DNA of 64,000 nucleotides from Locusta migratoria (GCA_026315105.1 CM048744.1:348091668-348155667); one strand, 5' to 3'. Positions 33,680 to 44,402 are shown, numbered from the stretch's first letter. The notes: generated by a model from the letters alone, not told the origin. Made by a program: numbers and translations.

Positions 33680-33934
33680 TTAAAATGGAGAAACCTTTCG
33701 GCTTTTCGTCTCACTGAATGTTTTTACGATCACATCATAATTAATACTGACCGCTATTCCGGCTTCAGTTGATAGTACTGGCAACGCAGATAGTCTTTCT
33801 TGGCTCACTGCGGTTCTTAAATAAGTCTTAATCAGTTTTAACTTTGAGAAGCTTCTCTTTGCCGAAACTGTACTGACTGTAAGTGTGAACATGATTATTA
33901 TTGTTTTATAAACATTTGGATATACTTCTTTCAA
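33680..33934 (-). pseudogene. hAT transposase C-terminal dimerisation domain (hATC)
   Basis: The 84-codon frame opens MKEVYPNVYKTIIIMFTLTV, then STVSAKRSFSKLKLIKTYLR, then SQERLSALPVLS. The block SxxSAxRSFSxLKLIKxxLR is the signature of hATC, which dimerises the transposase and packs near the catalytic site. The catalytic region upstream is deleted. Similar to the class of hAT proteins with zinc-finger MYM-type N-termini. Confidence 0.88.
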
Positions 33935-34049
33935 ACTGTTTTCTAAAATGTTCTGAAGAAGTTGTTTTGTAAATATTTAAATAAAAATTGCATCACTGCT
34001 GCACTCATACGGAAATAAATCGGATAACTAAATAGCAGTCGACCAGGAA

Positions 34050-34205
34050 TGGCCGAGCGCACTAAGGCGTCATACCACGGTGAGCGAGGTCGCTCTCGTC
34101 GGGGGTCGAATCCCACCCTTGGGTACGAATGTTGTGTTCGTCCTTTGGTGAATCTAGAGAAAGTTAGGTCGTCGGTACATAACCTAGCAGTTGAAAAACT
34201 CCGTT
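34050..34205 (+). mobile_element. SINE family D (tRNA-like)
   Basis: Head ACCAGGAATGGCCGAGCGCA, box B CGGGGGTCGAATCCCACC, body GAATGTTGTGTTCGTCCTTT and tail GTTGAAAAACTCCGTTAAAC. Inserted in the inner hAT. No other copy in the window is this complete. Confidence 0.7.
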
Positions 34206-34409
34206 AAACATCAAATATAAAAAAAGAGGCTAAGATTTTAATGTTTTGCGAGGCCCACACAGGCGCGAGGCCGTCGGCGGTCGCCGACGTCGCCGACGCC
34301 TAGCGCCGCCACTGGAAACGAACCCTTTGCTAAAAAATAAGATTGTAATTATTTCTTATTATGAGCTAACGTGCTTGTGGGCATGGCACATATATGTGAA
34401 AGAGATGGG

Positions 34410-34447
<38 letters not shown>

Positions 34448-34640
34448 AATGTTCAAATGTTTGTTAAACTTACGGGACTTAACTACGGGGTCATCAGTCC
34501 CTAAACTTACAAACTACTTATGAACTAACTACAACTAAGGACGGCACAAATATCCATGCCCGAGGGGGATTCGAACCCCCGACCGTAGTGGCCGTGCAGA
34601 CCGTGACTGAAGCTCCTCAGTCCCCTCGGCCACCGCGGCC

Positions 34641-34691
<51 letters not shown>
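34410..34691. repeat. (GA)n tract interrupted by a SINE
   Basis: (GA)n at 34410-34447 and 34644-34691, with the SINE A at 34448-34643 in between. Confidence 0.93.
34448..34643 (-). mobile_element. SINE family A inside a (GA)n tract
   Basis: Complete minus-strand copy. Any target duplication is hidden by the repeat on both sides. Compare 63554-63957. Confidence 0.93.
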
Positions 34692-34693
<2 letters not shown>

Positions 34694-35118
34694 TCAAAAA
34701 GTGTCTTTATTTATTTATTTATTTATTTATTTTTATCGAAAAGTAGTGAGGCAGCAGCTCCTAGCCGGCACGCAGAGTTGGCAACCCTGTATGTCACTCC
34801 CCGCAGCCACGGCCACCCGTGTCTTCCCTCCGACCGCGCAGACGCCTCTCCTGCGTGGCTGCCACGAAGCGGACGTCAGCATAGCCAGTAACAATGCCTG
34901 CCTCGACAGCCTGCCTCACGAAGCCGCACGCTAAAACACAGCTCGACAGGTTGTGGGGGGGTCACACAACTTACGGGACGTTCCCGCTCCGCGCCCGAGG
35001 TGTCTCGTCAATCATCTCGCCTGTGGTTGGCTGTGCGTGTGTGCGCAATGTGCGAGTGAAGCGGACGTCGACTGAAGGGCTGGATTGGACAGCGCAGTGC
35101 TTTACTCGGTGTGGTTAA

Positions 35119-35200
35119 TTTGGAATAGCCGTGTGGCGTAAGGCGTCATGCTACGGACTAGGCGTCCGTTCATGCCGGAGGGAGCACCCGAGGGGTTGGG
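35119..35200 (+). repeat. tRNA-like fragment
   Basis: GGAATAGCCGTGTGGCGTAA and GGACTAGGCGTCCGTTCATG resemble the head of a Leu-type tRNA-derived SINE; box B is lost. Confidence 0.35.
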
Positions 35201-35309
35201 ACACTTGTGAGGAGACCCGGCCGAACAGGTAGCGGACGGTCTACAGGAACACCAAAATATGACTCCTGTTCCTAACAGGAAACGGGTGGACTTGCGCATA
35301 ATAGTTCTC

Positions 35310-36405
35310 GATCGGGAGCGCTCACTTTAGTTCGTCCGCTCCCAGTGACGGCTGAGCGGAGTGGTCTGTGCGTGCAGGTGGAGGGAGAAGTTCCCCCACC
35401 TAGCTGCTTCATGCGTTTCCTGCTTGGACAGCTAACGATATCACGCAAACCAAAAGAAACAGTTTGTGGATAATTTCTCGCGTTTAAGTTTAGAGTTATC
35501 GCTATATCTTGGCATTACGAAATATATTAGTCAGATATTGCAGTGCAGAATACTTCAAAACAGAAATTTTGTAGCACTGAACGATGTAATCTAGCAGGCA
35601 GACGCTCACCTCGAAATGGCTCTCATCAGCAGAAGGCAAACACGTGATTTTTAATTCTGCTGCGCGCCCTCTAGCTATTGCCCGTCGGTCTTCGGAAAAG
35701 AATCTAACGAACTAAGAAGATACGTTTGGCATAATAGTTCGAGACCGGTAACGCATGTTTTTGTTCGCGAACGATCGCGCATATTTTAGAACGCGACCGA
35801 AATGTTTCAAATGTTTGTATAGCTTATGGGACTTAACTACGTCGTCATCAGTTCCTAAACTTACAAACTACCTATGAACAAGCTAATACTAAGGACGGCA
35901 CAAATATCCATGCCCGAGGGGGGATTCGAAGCCCCGACCGCAGTTGCCGTGCAGACCGTGACTGGACACCTCAGTCCCCTCGGCCACCGCGGCCGGCACT
36001 TCGTGACCGATCGCTCATATTTTAGTTCGCAGCTCGGTCGTGAAGTTGGTCGCTCTTTTTAGTTCGTCCGCTCTTTTTGGCTTTTGCTACCGCTACTAAA
36101 AGAGCTCTTTCTTTTGTTATGACAGCTGTTTTATATAATGATCAGTGTTGCCTGTGTGCTATTACCCGTATTTTTGGGCAATGTCTATGAAACTACGGCT
36201 AAGCTGCATCTCAGCTCCAAATGAAGGTAACTGGCAGAAGGGAATCACGCGATTCTGCGCGCTCTCGCGTCCTCTCGCTGTTCCCCGTCAGTCTTCGAAA
36301 AGGAGCGGACGAACTAAGAGGCGAGGGATCTGCGAACTAGTTCGCGTAGTTAGCCTTTGGGGGCGCTCTTCCGAACTAGTTCGTTCGCGAACTACACAAC
36401 ACTAG
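35310..36405. mobile_element. possible DNA element with mirrored subterminal motifs
   Basis: TTAGTTCGTCCGCTC occurs near 35328 and 36057, and its complement GAGCGGACGAACTAAG near 36303. Near the right edge AGTTCGCGAACTACACAACA contains a palindrome, and GTTCGCGAAC-like palindromes recur at about 35764 and 36335. The pattern suggests transposase-binding arrays, but I could not define both ends. Confidence 0.35.
35801..35998 (-). mobile_element. SINE family A
   Basis: Minus-strand copy. Box B is changed (GATTCGAAGCCCC in plus sense). The flanks ACGCGACCGA and TCGTGACCGA look like a decayed duplication. Confidence 0.88.
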
Positions 36406-37572
36406 TAGCGGGTGGTCAACATAAATTCGAATGTTTACGTAGTATACTAAAGATCACGACGTAATTAGCCTCGGATATTAGGTTTAAACCAGGATCCAGG
36501 GTGTTATCTGGGTCAAACGCAGATCGATTAACCTGAACAACGTAGCACGCATGTGGGATTCTTTCAAAAAATGTTCAAATCTTTGTAATTTGTAATATTT
36601 CTGGCTTAAAGCCAGCATATTAAGTTCGAAGTATTGCTTCAGTGCAACCGGTTAGGACCAGTAGGCGACAGATGGTAAAAGCTGGTGAGAACCACGACAG
36701 GTGGTACAATAGGTGGGGTTCTCATGGGAAAGAGCACTGGCAAATCTCCCTGGATTCTATGGAAGTCCCCGAGCTGCAGGCACTGGACGCCGATTAGCTG
36801 TAGCACTGGCGGTCACGCGCCAAAACGCCTACAAGTTTTTGTTAATATTTAATAAACTAATAATATATTCAAACTCATTTTAGAAATACCTCTCAAAGCC
36901 AAGCTATGCCCTGAGTACGTAAAACATATTAACAATTGCTAAAAACGTAAACACAACAGTTAATATAGGACGGACGATGCACGGCGGCCATGTTGACGCG
37001 CCAAAATGCGGAACGAAGGCAGCTTTGCATCGAGCCGCCACTCTTCAGTTCATAACAGGCACTCGGAAGAGTAACATGTGACTTCAGTACTCGCACTTGG
37101 TGGAGTAACATGCGTATGTAGGCGGTCATAAGACTATGTTTAATCATCTTAGATCAAGGCTAAATAACTTTATATTTACATTCAGTTAAGAAAATGTGTG
37201 TCTGGTGTTTTTTAATATGCAGTTTACTGGTTTTCTGCTTACTTTAAATAAAATCAGTTGACATTCCGAACTACCACAGTTTTATTCCATAATTAGATCA
37301 GTACCTGCCAATAGTTTAGCAATGTCAGCTTCATTCAAGAACTCCGACCTGTGTCCTATCGTCTGTGTGGGGACATCTGTAGAAGACGTCAGGTTGAACT
37401 TTTAAGAGTTTCTACTCTTCACACAGTCCAGTGGGGAGTTACTACAATCCTCGCGTACACTGTCATTGCGGTACAAATGCAAACTCTTGTGCGTCATCCA
37501 TGGCAACATGGAGGAGGACAGGAAATGATGTAGAACCGGTTAAAATACCCCCTGTAGACATTTTTTTCCCGT
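36406..37572. other. no feature seen
   Basis: Frames up to 72 codons without domains. Confidence 0.45.
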
Positions 37573-37920
37573 TGTAATATACTACGCTTGTTCGTCCTTT
37601 TTTGGAGTATTGCTGCCCAGTGTGGGGTCCTTATCGGGTGGGTTTGAGGGAGGACATCGAAAGAGTCCAAAGAAGGGCAGCTCGTTTCGTACTCTCACGA
37701 TACAGGGGAGACAGCGTTACGGATATGATACAGGATCTGGGATGGGAATCATTACAAAAACGGCGCTTATCGCTGCGGCGTGGGCTACTTACGGAACTAC
37801 AATCGCCAACATTCTCCTACGAATGCGAAAATATCTTGTTGACTCCCATTTACATAAGTGGAAATGATCATCAGAATAAGATACGAGAAGTCAGAGCTCG
37901 AACGGAGAGATTCAGGTTAA
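37573..37920 (+). pseudogene. CR1/L2-like LINE C-terminal fragment
   Basis: Reads VRPFLEYCCPVWGPY, then IERVQRRAARFVLSRYRG, DLGWESLQKRRLSL, ILLTPIYISGNDHQNKIREV, ARTERF. This is the segment after the RT in CR1-type LINEs. It is truncated at both sides; after ERFR the frame continues with unrelated residues to 38114. Confidence 0.82.
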
Positions 37921-38530
37921 AAGCTGTGTGTGTGTTGTGGATGTTGAACCTATCGTTAAATCAGACAACAAACTGTTCATTAACACAGCAATTTGGTTTA
38001 ATTATGGCCCTGATATTGATGTATATACTATTAAATAAGAAACAGTGCATTAAACTGATTATGTGCGCAACGGATATTTTAAACACAAAACAACTGTGGC
38101 AAGTCACCATTTGAAACGGACACTGACTATACTCAAAAATTTTGACTGCGAGAAAGATATTAAAAACCACAAATCACTTTCTTAACGTTTGACTGTGAGA
38201 ATTTTATGCAGATCAGTTTGTGATTATTGAAATTTAGTATCATAGTTAATTGACTATCATTTACTATGGCACCAATAACGAAATCTGTTCAACAATATTA
38301 TCAAAATCAATACTGCACTTTAAATCCACTAATAACTAATTATCAAATGAACGAAGTAGGTTAATCTTCTAACTACGTAAATGAAACAGGAAAGAAAGGT
38401 CAACTTTGTTACTTATTATTAATAATCAGTATTACATTACCTACATAATACAACTTCTTCCTAATGACATCAAATGCAATTACCTTCATTCCAGCGGTGT
38501 TATAAAATTGGAAAGTCCAGGTTGGAATAA
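37921..38530. other. no feature seen
   Basis: AT-rich, nothing recognised. Confidence 0.4.
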
Positions 38531-38937
38531 ATAATATAGTGAGGACAGTTTACTACTCACCGCAAAGAAGGGCGACGAGCTGCGACAGGCACATACAAAA
38601 GACACACACATACAACACATTCAGCTATCGGCCATGGCCTTCTTCAGAAATAGAGCACTCACGCAATCACACAGGCACACAACACAGTCATTCAACCATC
38701 ATCTCCGACTGCCACACTTCGAATCACGCTCTGCAGCGAATCGGGGACGGGAGGGGAGGGGAGGGGGAGGGGATAGAAAGGTTACGTCACGGTGGTGGGG
38801 ATGGGTTAGATGGGAATAACGAGATGCAGCTTAGGAATGGAGTGGGGAGGCGGGTGAGGGGAGAAAATAAAATAAAATAAAATAAAGTAAAATAATATAA
38901 TTTAAAATAATTCATGTACACTGCAAGTGCACAAGAC

Positions 38938-38991
<54 letters not shown>

Positions 38992-39197
38992 TATACACAC
39001 ACACGATCACACATTCACACACCACTCAAATCAGGCGAGGTTTGGGATACAGAGGTAGGAACTGTAAGGTATGGAATATATATATATATATACACATATA
39101 TATATACATACATATATATATATATACATACATATATATATATATACACACACACATACATATACACATACATAAATATAAACATATATACACACAT

Positions 39198-39228
<31 letters not shown>

Positions 39229-39608
39229 TACACATATATATATATAGGGAAGTTATCGTAGGTTGAGGCCTGGTTGATTTCGGGATCGGAGAATGTATTG
39301 TAGGGATAACTCCCATCTGTGCAGTTCAGAAAAGCTGGTGGTGGATGGGAGGATCCAGATGGCCCGGGTTGTGAAGCAGCCATTGAAATCAAGCATGTGC
39401 TCCGCTGCATGCTGTGCCACAGGGTGGTCCACCTTGTTTTTGGCCACAGTTTGGCGGTGGCCATTCATCCTAATGGACAGCTGGTTGGTGGTCATGCCAA
39501 TATAGAAAGCTGTACAGTGCTTGCAGCACAGTTGGTAAATTACGTGGCTGCTTTCACAAGTGGCCCGGCCTCTGATAGGGTAGGATAAGCCTGTGACAGG
39601 ACTGGAAT
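38531..39608 (-). mobile_element. PLE 3' end, left arm of a 1.1-kb palindrome
   Basis: Mirror image of 39696-40829. From the centre outward: GIY-YIG frame (39608-39253), a (TA)/(CA)-rich microsatellite patch (39075-39246), a short unique block, a (CA)n tract (38942-39010), a G-rich block, and the terminal region with a hammerhead-like remnant (38624-38647). The arms differ mainly in microsatellite length. Confidence 0.9.
39253..39608 (-). CDS. PLE GIY-YIG endonuclease domain, partial (left arm)
   Basis: From the centre the frame reads VIYQLCCKHCTAFYIGMTTN, then QLSIRMNGHR, VDHPVAQHAAEH and ELSLQYILRSRNQ. VIY and FYIG correspond to the GIY and YIG strands, RMNGHR contains the catalytic-helix arginine region, and CxxC-type cysteines (CCKHC) are a PLE hallmark. 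It ends at a stop after NQPGLNLR. The RT that should precede it is absent. Amino-acid sequence is the same as in the right arm over the region compared. Confidence 0.85.
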
Positions 39609-39695
39609 AGGAAGTGCTGGGTGGGTGGATTATATTATTATATTATTATATTATTATATTATTATAATATTATATTATTATATTATTATTATATT
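39609..39695. repeat. (TTA)n centre of the PLE palindrome
   Basis: Between the arms, a short unique part (to about 39628) is followed by irregular TTA/TATTAT repeats. This is the junction of the two 5'-truncated copies. Confidence 0.9.
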
Positions 39696-40051
39696 ATTCC
39701 AGTCCTGTCACAGGCTTATCCTACCCTATCAGAGGCCGGGCCACTTGTGAAAGCAGCCACGTAATTTACCAACTGTGCTGCAAGCACTGTACAGCTTTCT
39801 ATATTGGCATGACCACCAACCAGCTGTCCATTAGGATGAATGGCCACCGCCAAACTGTGGCCAAAAACAAGGTGGACCACCCTGTGGCACAGCATGCAGC
39901 GGAGCACATGCTTGATTTCAATGGCTGCTTCACAACCCGGGCCATCTGGATCCTCCCATCCACCACCAGCTTTTCTGAACTGCACAGATGGGAGTTATCC
40001 CTACAATACATTCTCCGATCCCGAAATCAACCAGGCCTCAACCTACGATAA
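39696..40051 (+). CDS. PLE GIY-YIG endonuclease domain, partial (right arm)
   Basis: Same frame as the left arm: TCESSHVIYQLCCKHCTAFY, then IGMTTNQLSIRMNGHRQ and so on to NQPGLNLR and a stop. The domain appears complete in its core (GIY, YIG, Arg helix, and the acidic ELH region late in the domain), but the RT half of the PLE protein is missing. Identity of both arms implies a recent origin. Confidence 0.85.
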
Positions 40052-40057
40052 CTTCCC

Positions 40058-40106
<49 letters not shown>

Positions 40107-40147
40107 ATGTGTGTATATATGTTTATATTTATGTATGTGTATATGTA

Positions 40148-40212
<65 letters not shown>

Positions 40213-40225
40213 ATGTATGTATATA

Positions 40226-40276
<51 letters not shown>

Positions 40277-40358
40277 CATACCTTACAGTTCCTACCTCTG
40301 TATCCCAAACCTCGCCTGATTTGAGTGGTGTGTGAATGTGTGATCGTGTGTGTGTATA

Positions 40359-40422
<64 letters not shown>

Positions 40423-40826
40423 GTCTTGTGCACTTGCAGTGTACATGAATTATTTTAAATTATATTATTTTACTTTATTTTATTTTATTTTATTTTCTCC
40501 CCTCACCCGCCTCCCCACTCCATTCCTAAGCTGCATCTCGTTATTCCCATCTAACCCATCCCCACCACCGTGACGTAACCTTTCTATCCCCTCCCCCTCC
40601 CCTCCCCTCCCGTCCCCGATTCGCTGCAGAGCGTGATTCGAAGTGTGGCAGTCGGAGATGATGGTTGTATGACTGTGTTGTGTGCCTGTGTGATTGCGTG
40701 AGTGCTCTATTTCTGAAGAAGGCCATGGCCGATAGCTGAATGTGTTGTATGTGTGTGTCTTTTGTATGTGCCTGTCGCAGCTCGTCGCCCTTCTTTGCGG
40801 TGAGTAGTAAACTGTCCTCACTATAT

Positions 40827-40829
<3 letters not shown>
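39696..40829 (+). mobile_element. PLE 3' end, right arm of a 1.1-kb palindrome
   Basis: Reads outward as GIY-YIG frame (39696-40051), (GT)/(TA) microsatellites (40060-40274), (GT)n (40340-40420), a C-rich block and the terminal part with CTGAAGA-A-GGCC-AT-GGCC-GATAGC at 40713-40736, a degenerate hammerhead-like motif. It ends at ACTATATTAT, adjacent to (TA)n. Confidence 0.9.

Positions 40830-40891
<62 letters not shown>
40829..40891. repeat. (TA)n microsatellite
   Basis: Alternating TA directly outside the right PLE arm. The left arm has only a short AT-rich flank (GGAATAAATAATATAG). Confidence 0.93.
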
Positions 40892-40894
<3 letters not shown>

Positions 40895-41194
40895 CAAATA
40901 CAATCAAATCGACTTGCTGGCACAGCAGCCTCTGCTCTACATCGGAGCCATACACACAACTCAACCGCTCTCTAAGCGAGCTGAACCACAAGAGCTACTC
41001 TCTCTGCGCGAGTTATAATGCTATGCAATACATGATCTTTGCCAAAGATGAAACTTCACAGAGTTAAGAACACATATCGATTCACACAGTAGAAGTGATG
41101 TTAATACATTTTCTTGCAAGCAAGTTACTCGACACAAAACAGGAGGCACAATATTAGACATTTTCTTACAAAAATATTTTTATGGACACGTTTC
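40892..41194. other. no feature seen
   Basis: Nothing recognised. Confidence 0.35.
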
Positions 41195-41325
41195 AAGGTG
41201 TTCATTCTTCCCGCGCGCTGTTCGAGAATGGAATGGGAGATAAATAGTATGAACTCCCTGCGAGGCACTAAAATGTGATTTGGAGAGTATGCCATGTAGC
41301 TGTAGATGTAATTATAAAGGTAGAT
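41195..41325 (+). mobile_element. CR1-type LINE, extreme 3' end
   Basis: LPRAVREWNG-like coding remnant (TTCCCGCGCGCTGTTCGAGA) followed by GAGAGTATGCCATGTAGCTG and TAGATGTAAT, the same kind of tail as at 31054-31070 in reverse orientation. Frameshifted. Confidence 0.65.
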
Positions 41326-41335
41326 CGCACAGGGT

Positions 41336-42930
41336 TTTATCAGTAGATCTCGACCACCCTTGGAGTATAAGCTCCTGACGAGTTTCATCTCGTCTTCCAG
41401 CATTTCGCGGCCCTGTGCCATTTAGGGCTGTGGCCCATGGGTTCGAAGCGGCAAATAAAAGAAATAATAACGGAAGTTCCAGAATGGTAAATGTAGAATG
41501 AACACGTTGGCATGGGTAACCGCCTTGCGGAAAACCGGATGTGGGTCGGCCATACGGAGCAGCGGCGCGAGTACTTGCAACGGAGAGCAGAGTGGCGGCT
41601 GTGGCAATCCGTCAGCTGGCAGCGCAGGGTCCGTGGCCCGCTTCGCTTGCGCCGCTCTCAAGGCCCTGCTCGCCAACTGCTGGTCTGTGACGTCACCGAC
41701 ACTGTTCCGGGAGCCGCCATCGGCCGGCCACCTCGAGGCCAGGCGCCACGGCACGAATGGGCACCCGCCTGTCAGCGAGCTGACGCCGCCGACAGCACGA
41801 AGGCGGCTTTCAACACCACGAAGGTGTACCAGGGTGGTGTGACTGGAGGTCCTATGCGAGGGCTGAACGGCACCAACAACTGATTTGATTTTCTCAGGGA
41901 AGCCAAAACAGTCGTGGTCCAACCCGCCACTGCCCGCACCGAAACTAAGTTTATTGTGCGGCATCGCTCCCTGTATATCTAGAAAAGCCAACCAATGCCC
42001 TTGAACAGTGCAAGGAGTCCCTTTACCAGTTCTTTATTAGACAATTTCTTCGGGTCTGGTTGTCCCAAATGTTCTGTGCCTCTTTACTCTCCAGTGCAAT
42101 GCATTCGAAGATTAGACGTGGTGCAGTTTCATTACCGTCATCACAGATCCTACATTTAGGGTCCTCTTCTCTTATTCCCATTCTATATAGGTGTTTTTTG
42201 AAATTCCAATGGCCTGTCAGCAATCCAACCATGAGTCTAATCTCTCTCCTGTTCAGGACCAGGATTGCAGAGCTTCTTTTAAAACATGGCTTTGGCATCA
42301 TTACCTTGCCATGTTTTTGTTGATGGACTTTGGTCCAATATTCTACGTACTGTCTTCTGAGCCAGTTACGTAGCTCCAATTTGATCATTGTCTTGGTGAT
42401 TGTCAGGACAGGTTCCGGTCCAATAAATGGAGACTCTGCCCCCATGCTGGCTAATCTGTCGGCATGTTCGTTGCCACTGATCCCCGAGTGGCCAGGGACC
42501 CACAATAGGTTTACTGTATTGCTTTCCCCTAGCTCCACCAGAACCCTGTGACATTCTGCAACAATTTTAGACCTTGTTGCAGGAGCTGCCAGTGATCTCA
42601 GGGCTGCCTGGCTGTCTGAATAGATATAGATGCTACGGTCTTTGTAGTACCTACGCATATTCTCCTCCACACACGCCCTGATGGCAGTAATTTCGGCCTG
42701 GAATACTGAGGCCAGTTTCCCTAGAGAGATGAGACGCCCTCCAGTCTTGGCTGCACACCGTATACCCCGCTCCCAACGCCTTGCTCTGATTTTGACCCGT
42801 CAGTGAACCATACAATATCCCCCGTACGGTGTCGAACTATTTCCTCCCACTGCTCCCTACTTCCAATTGTTATACTGAAAGGCTTGTTGAAGCAGTATGG
42901 GGTTATTATATAGTCGGCTGGCAGCTCCAA
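41336..42930 (-). mobile_element. LINE with RNase H domain, 3' half
   Basis: Minus-strand element from the RNase H start near 42930 to a 3' region ending near 41336. The segment 41500-41900 is GC-rich, non-coding by domain, and contributes a 190-codon chance frame. 5'-truncated at a minisatellite. Confidence 0.75.
42023..42930 (-). pseudogene. LINE RNase H domain and C-terminus
   Basis: In minus sense, IVWFTDGSKSEQGVGSGVYG at about 42820 gives the first catalytic Asp. A frameshift follows near 42720, then MRRYYKDRSIYIYSDSQAAL with the SDS Asp, and NLLWVPGHSGISGNEHADRL with the last acidic residue. The C-terminus has RREIRLMVGLLTGHWNFKKH and a CRIC/ECIAL cysteine block. The family is of the RNase H-bearing I/R1/Loa kind. 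One frameshift is the main defect; the RT is missing. Confidence 0.85.
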
Positions 42931-43043
42931 GGACTACTCAGGACTACCATTTCTACTCTGGGCTACTATTTATACTGAAAACTACAATTTCTATTTAGGA
43001 CTACAATTTCTACTCGGGACTACAATTTCTACTCGGGACTACA
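42931..43043. repeat. minisatellite, about 19-bp unit
   Basis: Units like GGACTACAATTTCTACTC repeat about six times with variation. Confidence 0.85.
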
Positions 43044-43335
43044 GGCCTGGCTAATCAATTAACCCTTTCAGACGTGATGTGCAATATATAGGCCACCGAC
43101 TTTTTATTAATTTTAGACCACTACACGTTTCGCTTTGCTCTGAGACCCAGTGGCCTGCATACTGGGCATGTCGCTTTTAGTTTCGTGCTTCTTGCTGCCA
43201 TCTGCCACCACACTAGTATGCTATAAAGAAGAAGAAGAAGAAGAAAAAGAAAAGAGTCAAGATGGCAGACCCATTGCGGAGTGCTTGACATATATCAGTA
43301 GCTGAAATTACTTTACTTTTGTGAATAATGAAATG
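43044..43335. other. no gene; (GAA)n patch
   Basis: Contains (GAA)n at about 43228-43255. Confidence 0.5.
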
Positions 43336-43870
43336 CCAAGATCGCAGTCTGGTTTCTGTACAAGTTCTAAATAACCTTACGCTCCCCGTATTTTACTCCT
43401 GCTTGCTTCAGAACTTGAAAGAGTTTATTCCAATCAAATTCCGCGGTGGAGTAGCCGAGAGGTCTAAAGCACCTCGCTACGGAGCGCGCGGTTGCTCGCC
43501 GTGGAGGTTAGAGTCCTCCCTGGGGCATAGGTGTGTGTGTTTGTCCGTACGTTAGTTTACCTAGGTTTAAGTAGTTTGTAAGCTACGGACTGATGACCAC
43601 GCAGTTTGGTCCGATAGATTTACAGACATTTGAACCTTTGTATTTTATTCCAATCAACATTGTTAAAAGCCTTCTCCAAATCTACAAAAGCTAGAAATGT
43701 ACGTTTGCCTTTTCTTAATCTATCTTCTAGGATAAGCCGTAAAGTGAGTATTGCCTCCCGTGTTCCTACCTTTCTCCTGAACCCAAACTGATCTTCCCCG
43801 AGATCAGCTTCTACCAGCTTTTTCCATCCTTCTGTAAATTATTCGTGTTAATTCGTTCCTTATATTGTCA
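43336..43870 (-). mobile_element. RTE-like LINE RT fragment, split by a SINE
   Basis: In minus sense: DQFGFRRKVGTREAILTLRL, ILEDRLRKGKRT, FVDLEKAFNNVDWNK up to 43644, then, after the SINE, LFQVLKQAGVKYGERKVI and NLYRNQTAI (43437-43340). FVDLEKAF is RT motif A with its catalytic Asp. Truncated at both ends. Confidence 0.82.
43441..43643 (+). mobile_element. SINE family B, parent-like copy for the 25.4-kb transduction
   Basis: Head CCGCGGTGGAGTAGCCGAGA, box B region GGAGGTTAGAGTCCTCC (one change in the consensus TTCGA), tail CAGACATTTGAACCTTTG. The 14-bp duplication TTTATTCCAATCAA at 43424-43437 and 43644-43657 shows that it inserted here directly. Its 3' flank is repeated at 25660-25820. Confidence 0.9.
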
Positions 43871-44390
43871 GTATATCATTTACTATATCAGAAAGCTCAA
43901 CTACGCTAACCTAATATGATGAAATTCAATTTTGATTTACGAAAGAGCACTGTCTCTATTAACAGGAAGCCAAAATAAACGAGATTCGAGTTCCCAACTG
44001 GTTTTTTTGCCGCACGAGCCGCAGAGTTTAACGTTAATGTGTATTACACAGTTTTTTGCTGGCTAGCCGTGCTCGCGGCGAGCGCGAACTGGACGGGCGT
44101 GAAGAAAGGCACCAGGAGTGTAGAAAGGGGACGCGCGCTGCTCATTCCGTGCGGCCGCTGACGCGGGCACGACCGGCCTGGGCCGTGTCTCGCTCGTGAC
44201 TCGACCATCACGTGGAATAATGGGGGCTGCGGACCACAGCCGACGAAGAACGTGTCTGTGCCGAAGACGATCACGAGCACCGAATCTTTAGGTTTCGTAC
44301 AACATTCGTTACTGAGTAACCAATGCATACGGTCAGTTATTTCGAAGACTCCCAAGCGAGCAGTGTGTAACAGCTACTCTTCGGGTAAAA
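43871..44390. other. no feature; GC-rich 44050-44290
   Basis: No recognisable domain in the 103-codon minus frame at 44044-44355. Confidence 0.4.
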
Positions 44391-44402
44391 CTATCCTGTA
44401 TT

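Larger units (their letters stand above)
33492..34314 (-). mobile_element. hAT transposon (inner), 823 bp deletion derivative
   Basis: Ends CAGTGGCGGTGCTAGACG and CGCCTAGCGCCGCCACTG are inverted. The 8-bp duplication is GGAACGAA at 33484-33491 and GAAACGAA at 34315-34322 (one mismatch). It retains a hATC fragment and carries a SINE. Confidence 0.88.
32950..34789. mobile_element. hAT transposon (outer), 1840 bp, with a second hAT inside
   Basis: Left end CAGGGTTGCCAACTTGGGGG, right end AGTTGGCAACCCTG, giving a 14-bp terminal inverted repeat. The flanks TATTTCAT (32942-32949) and TATGTCAC (34790-34797) match at 6 of 8 positions, a decayed hAT duplication. The left subterminal region has repeated TTAGGGGGA. 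A possible transposase start (MATKNKRKYVV) lies at 33439, just before the inner hAT. Confidence 0.75.

Noticed and set aside
38914..39011. CRISPR-like regular repeats
   Set aside because: Simple dinucleotide microsatellite, no spacers; eukaryotic context.
39015..39464. 149- to 159-codon frames with long HTHTH, CVCV or YIYI runs over the PLE palindrome
   Set aside because: They are translations of (CA)n, (GT)n and (TA)n tracts joined to the GIY-YIG region in a wrong frame; only the 39253-39608 and 39696-40051 frames have domain content.
41422..41991. 190-codon minus frame
   Set aside because: GC-rich sequence in the 3' region of a LINE; no domain, and overlapping frames exist on the other strand.
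42931..43043. CRISPR or regulatory array
   Set aside because: Degenerate 19-bp minisatellite without unique spacers.
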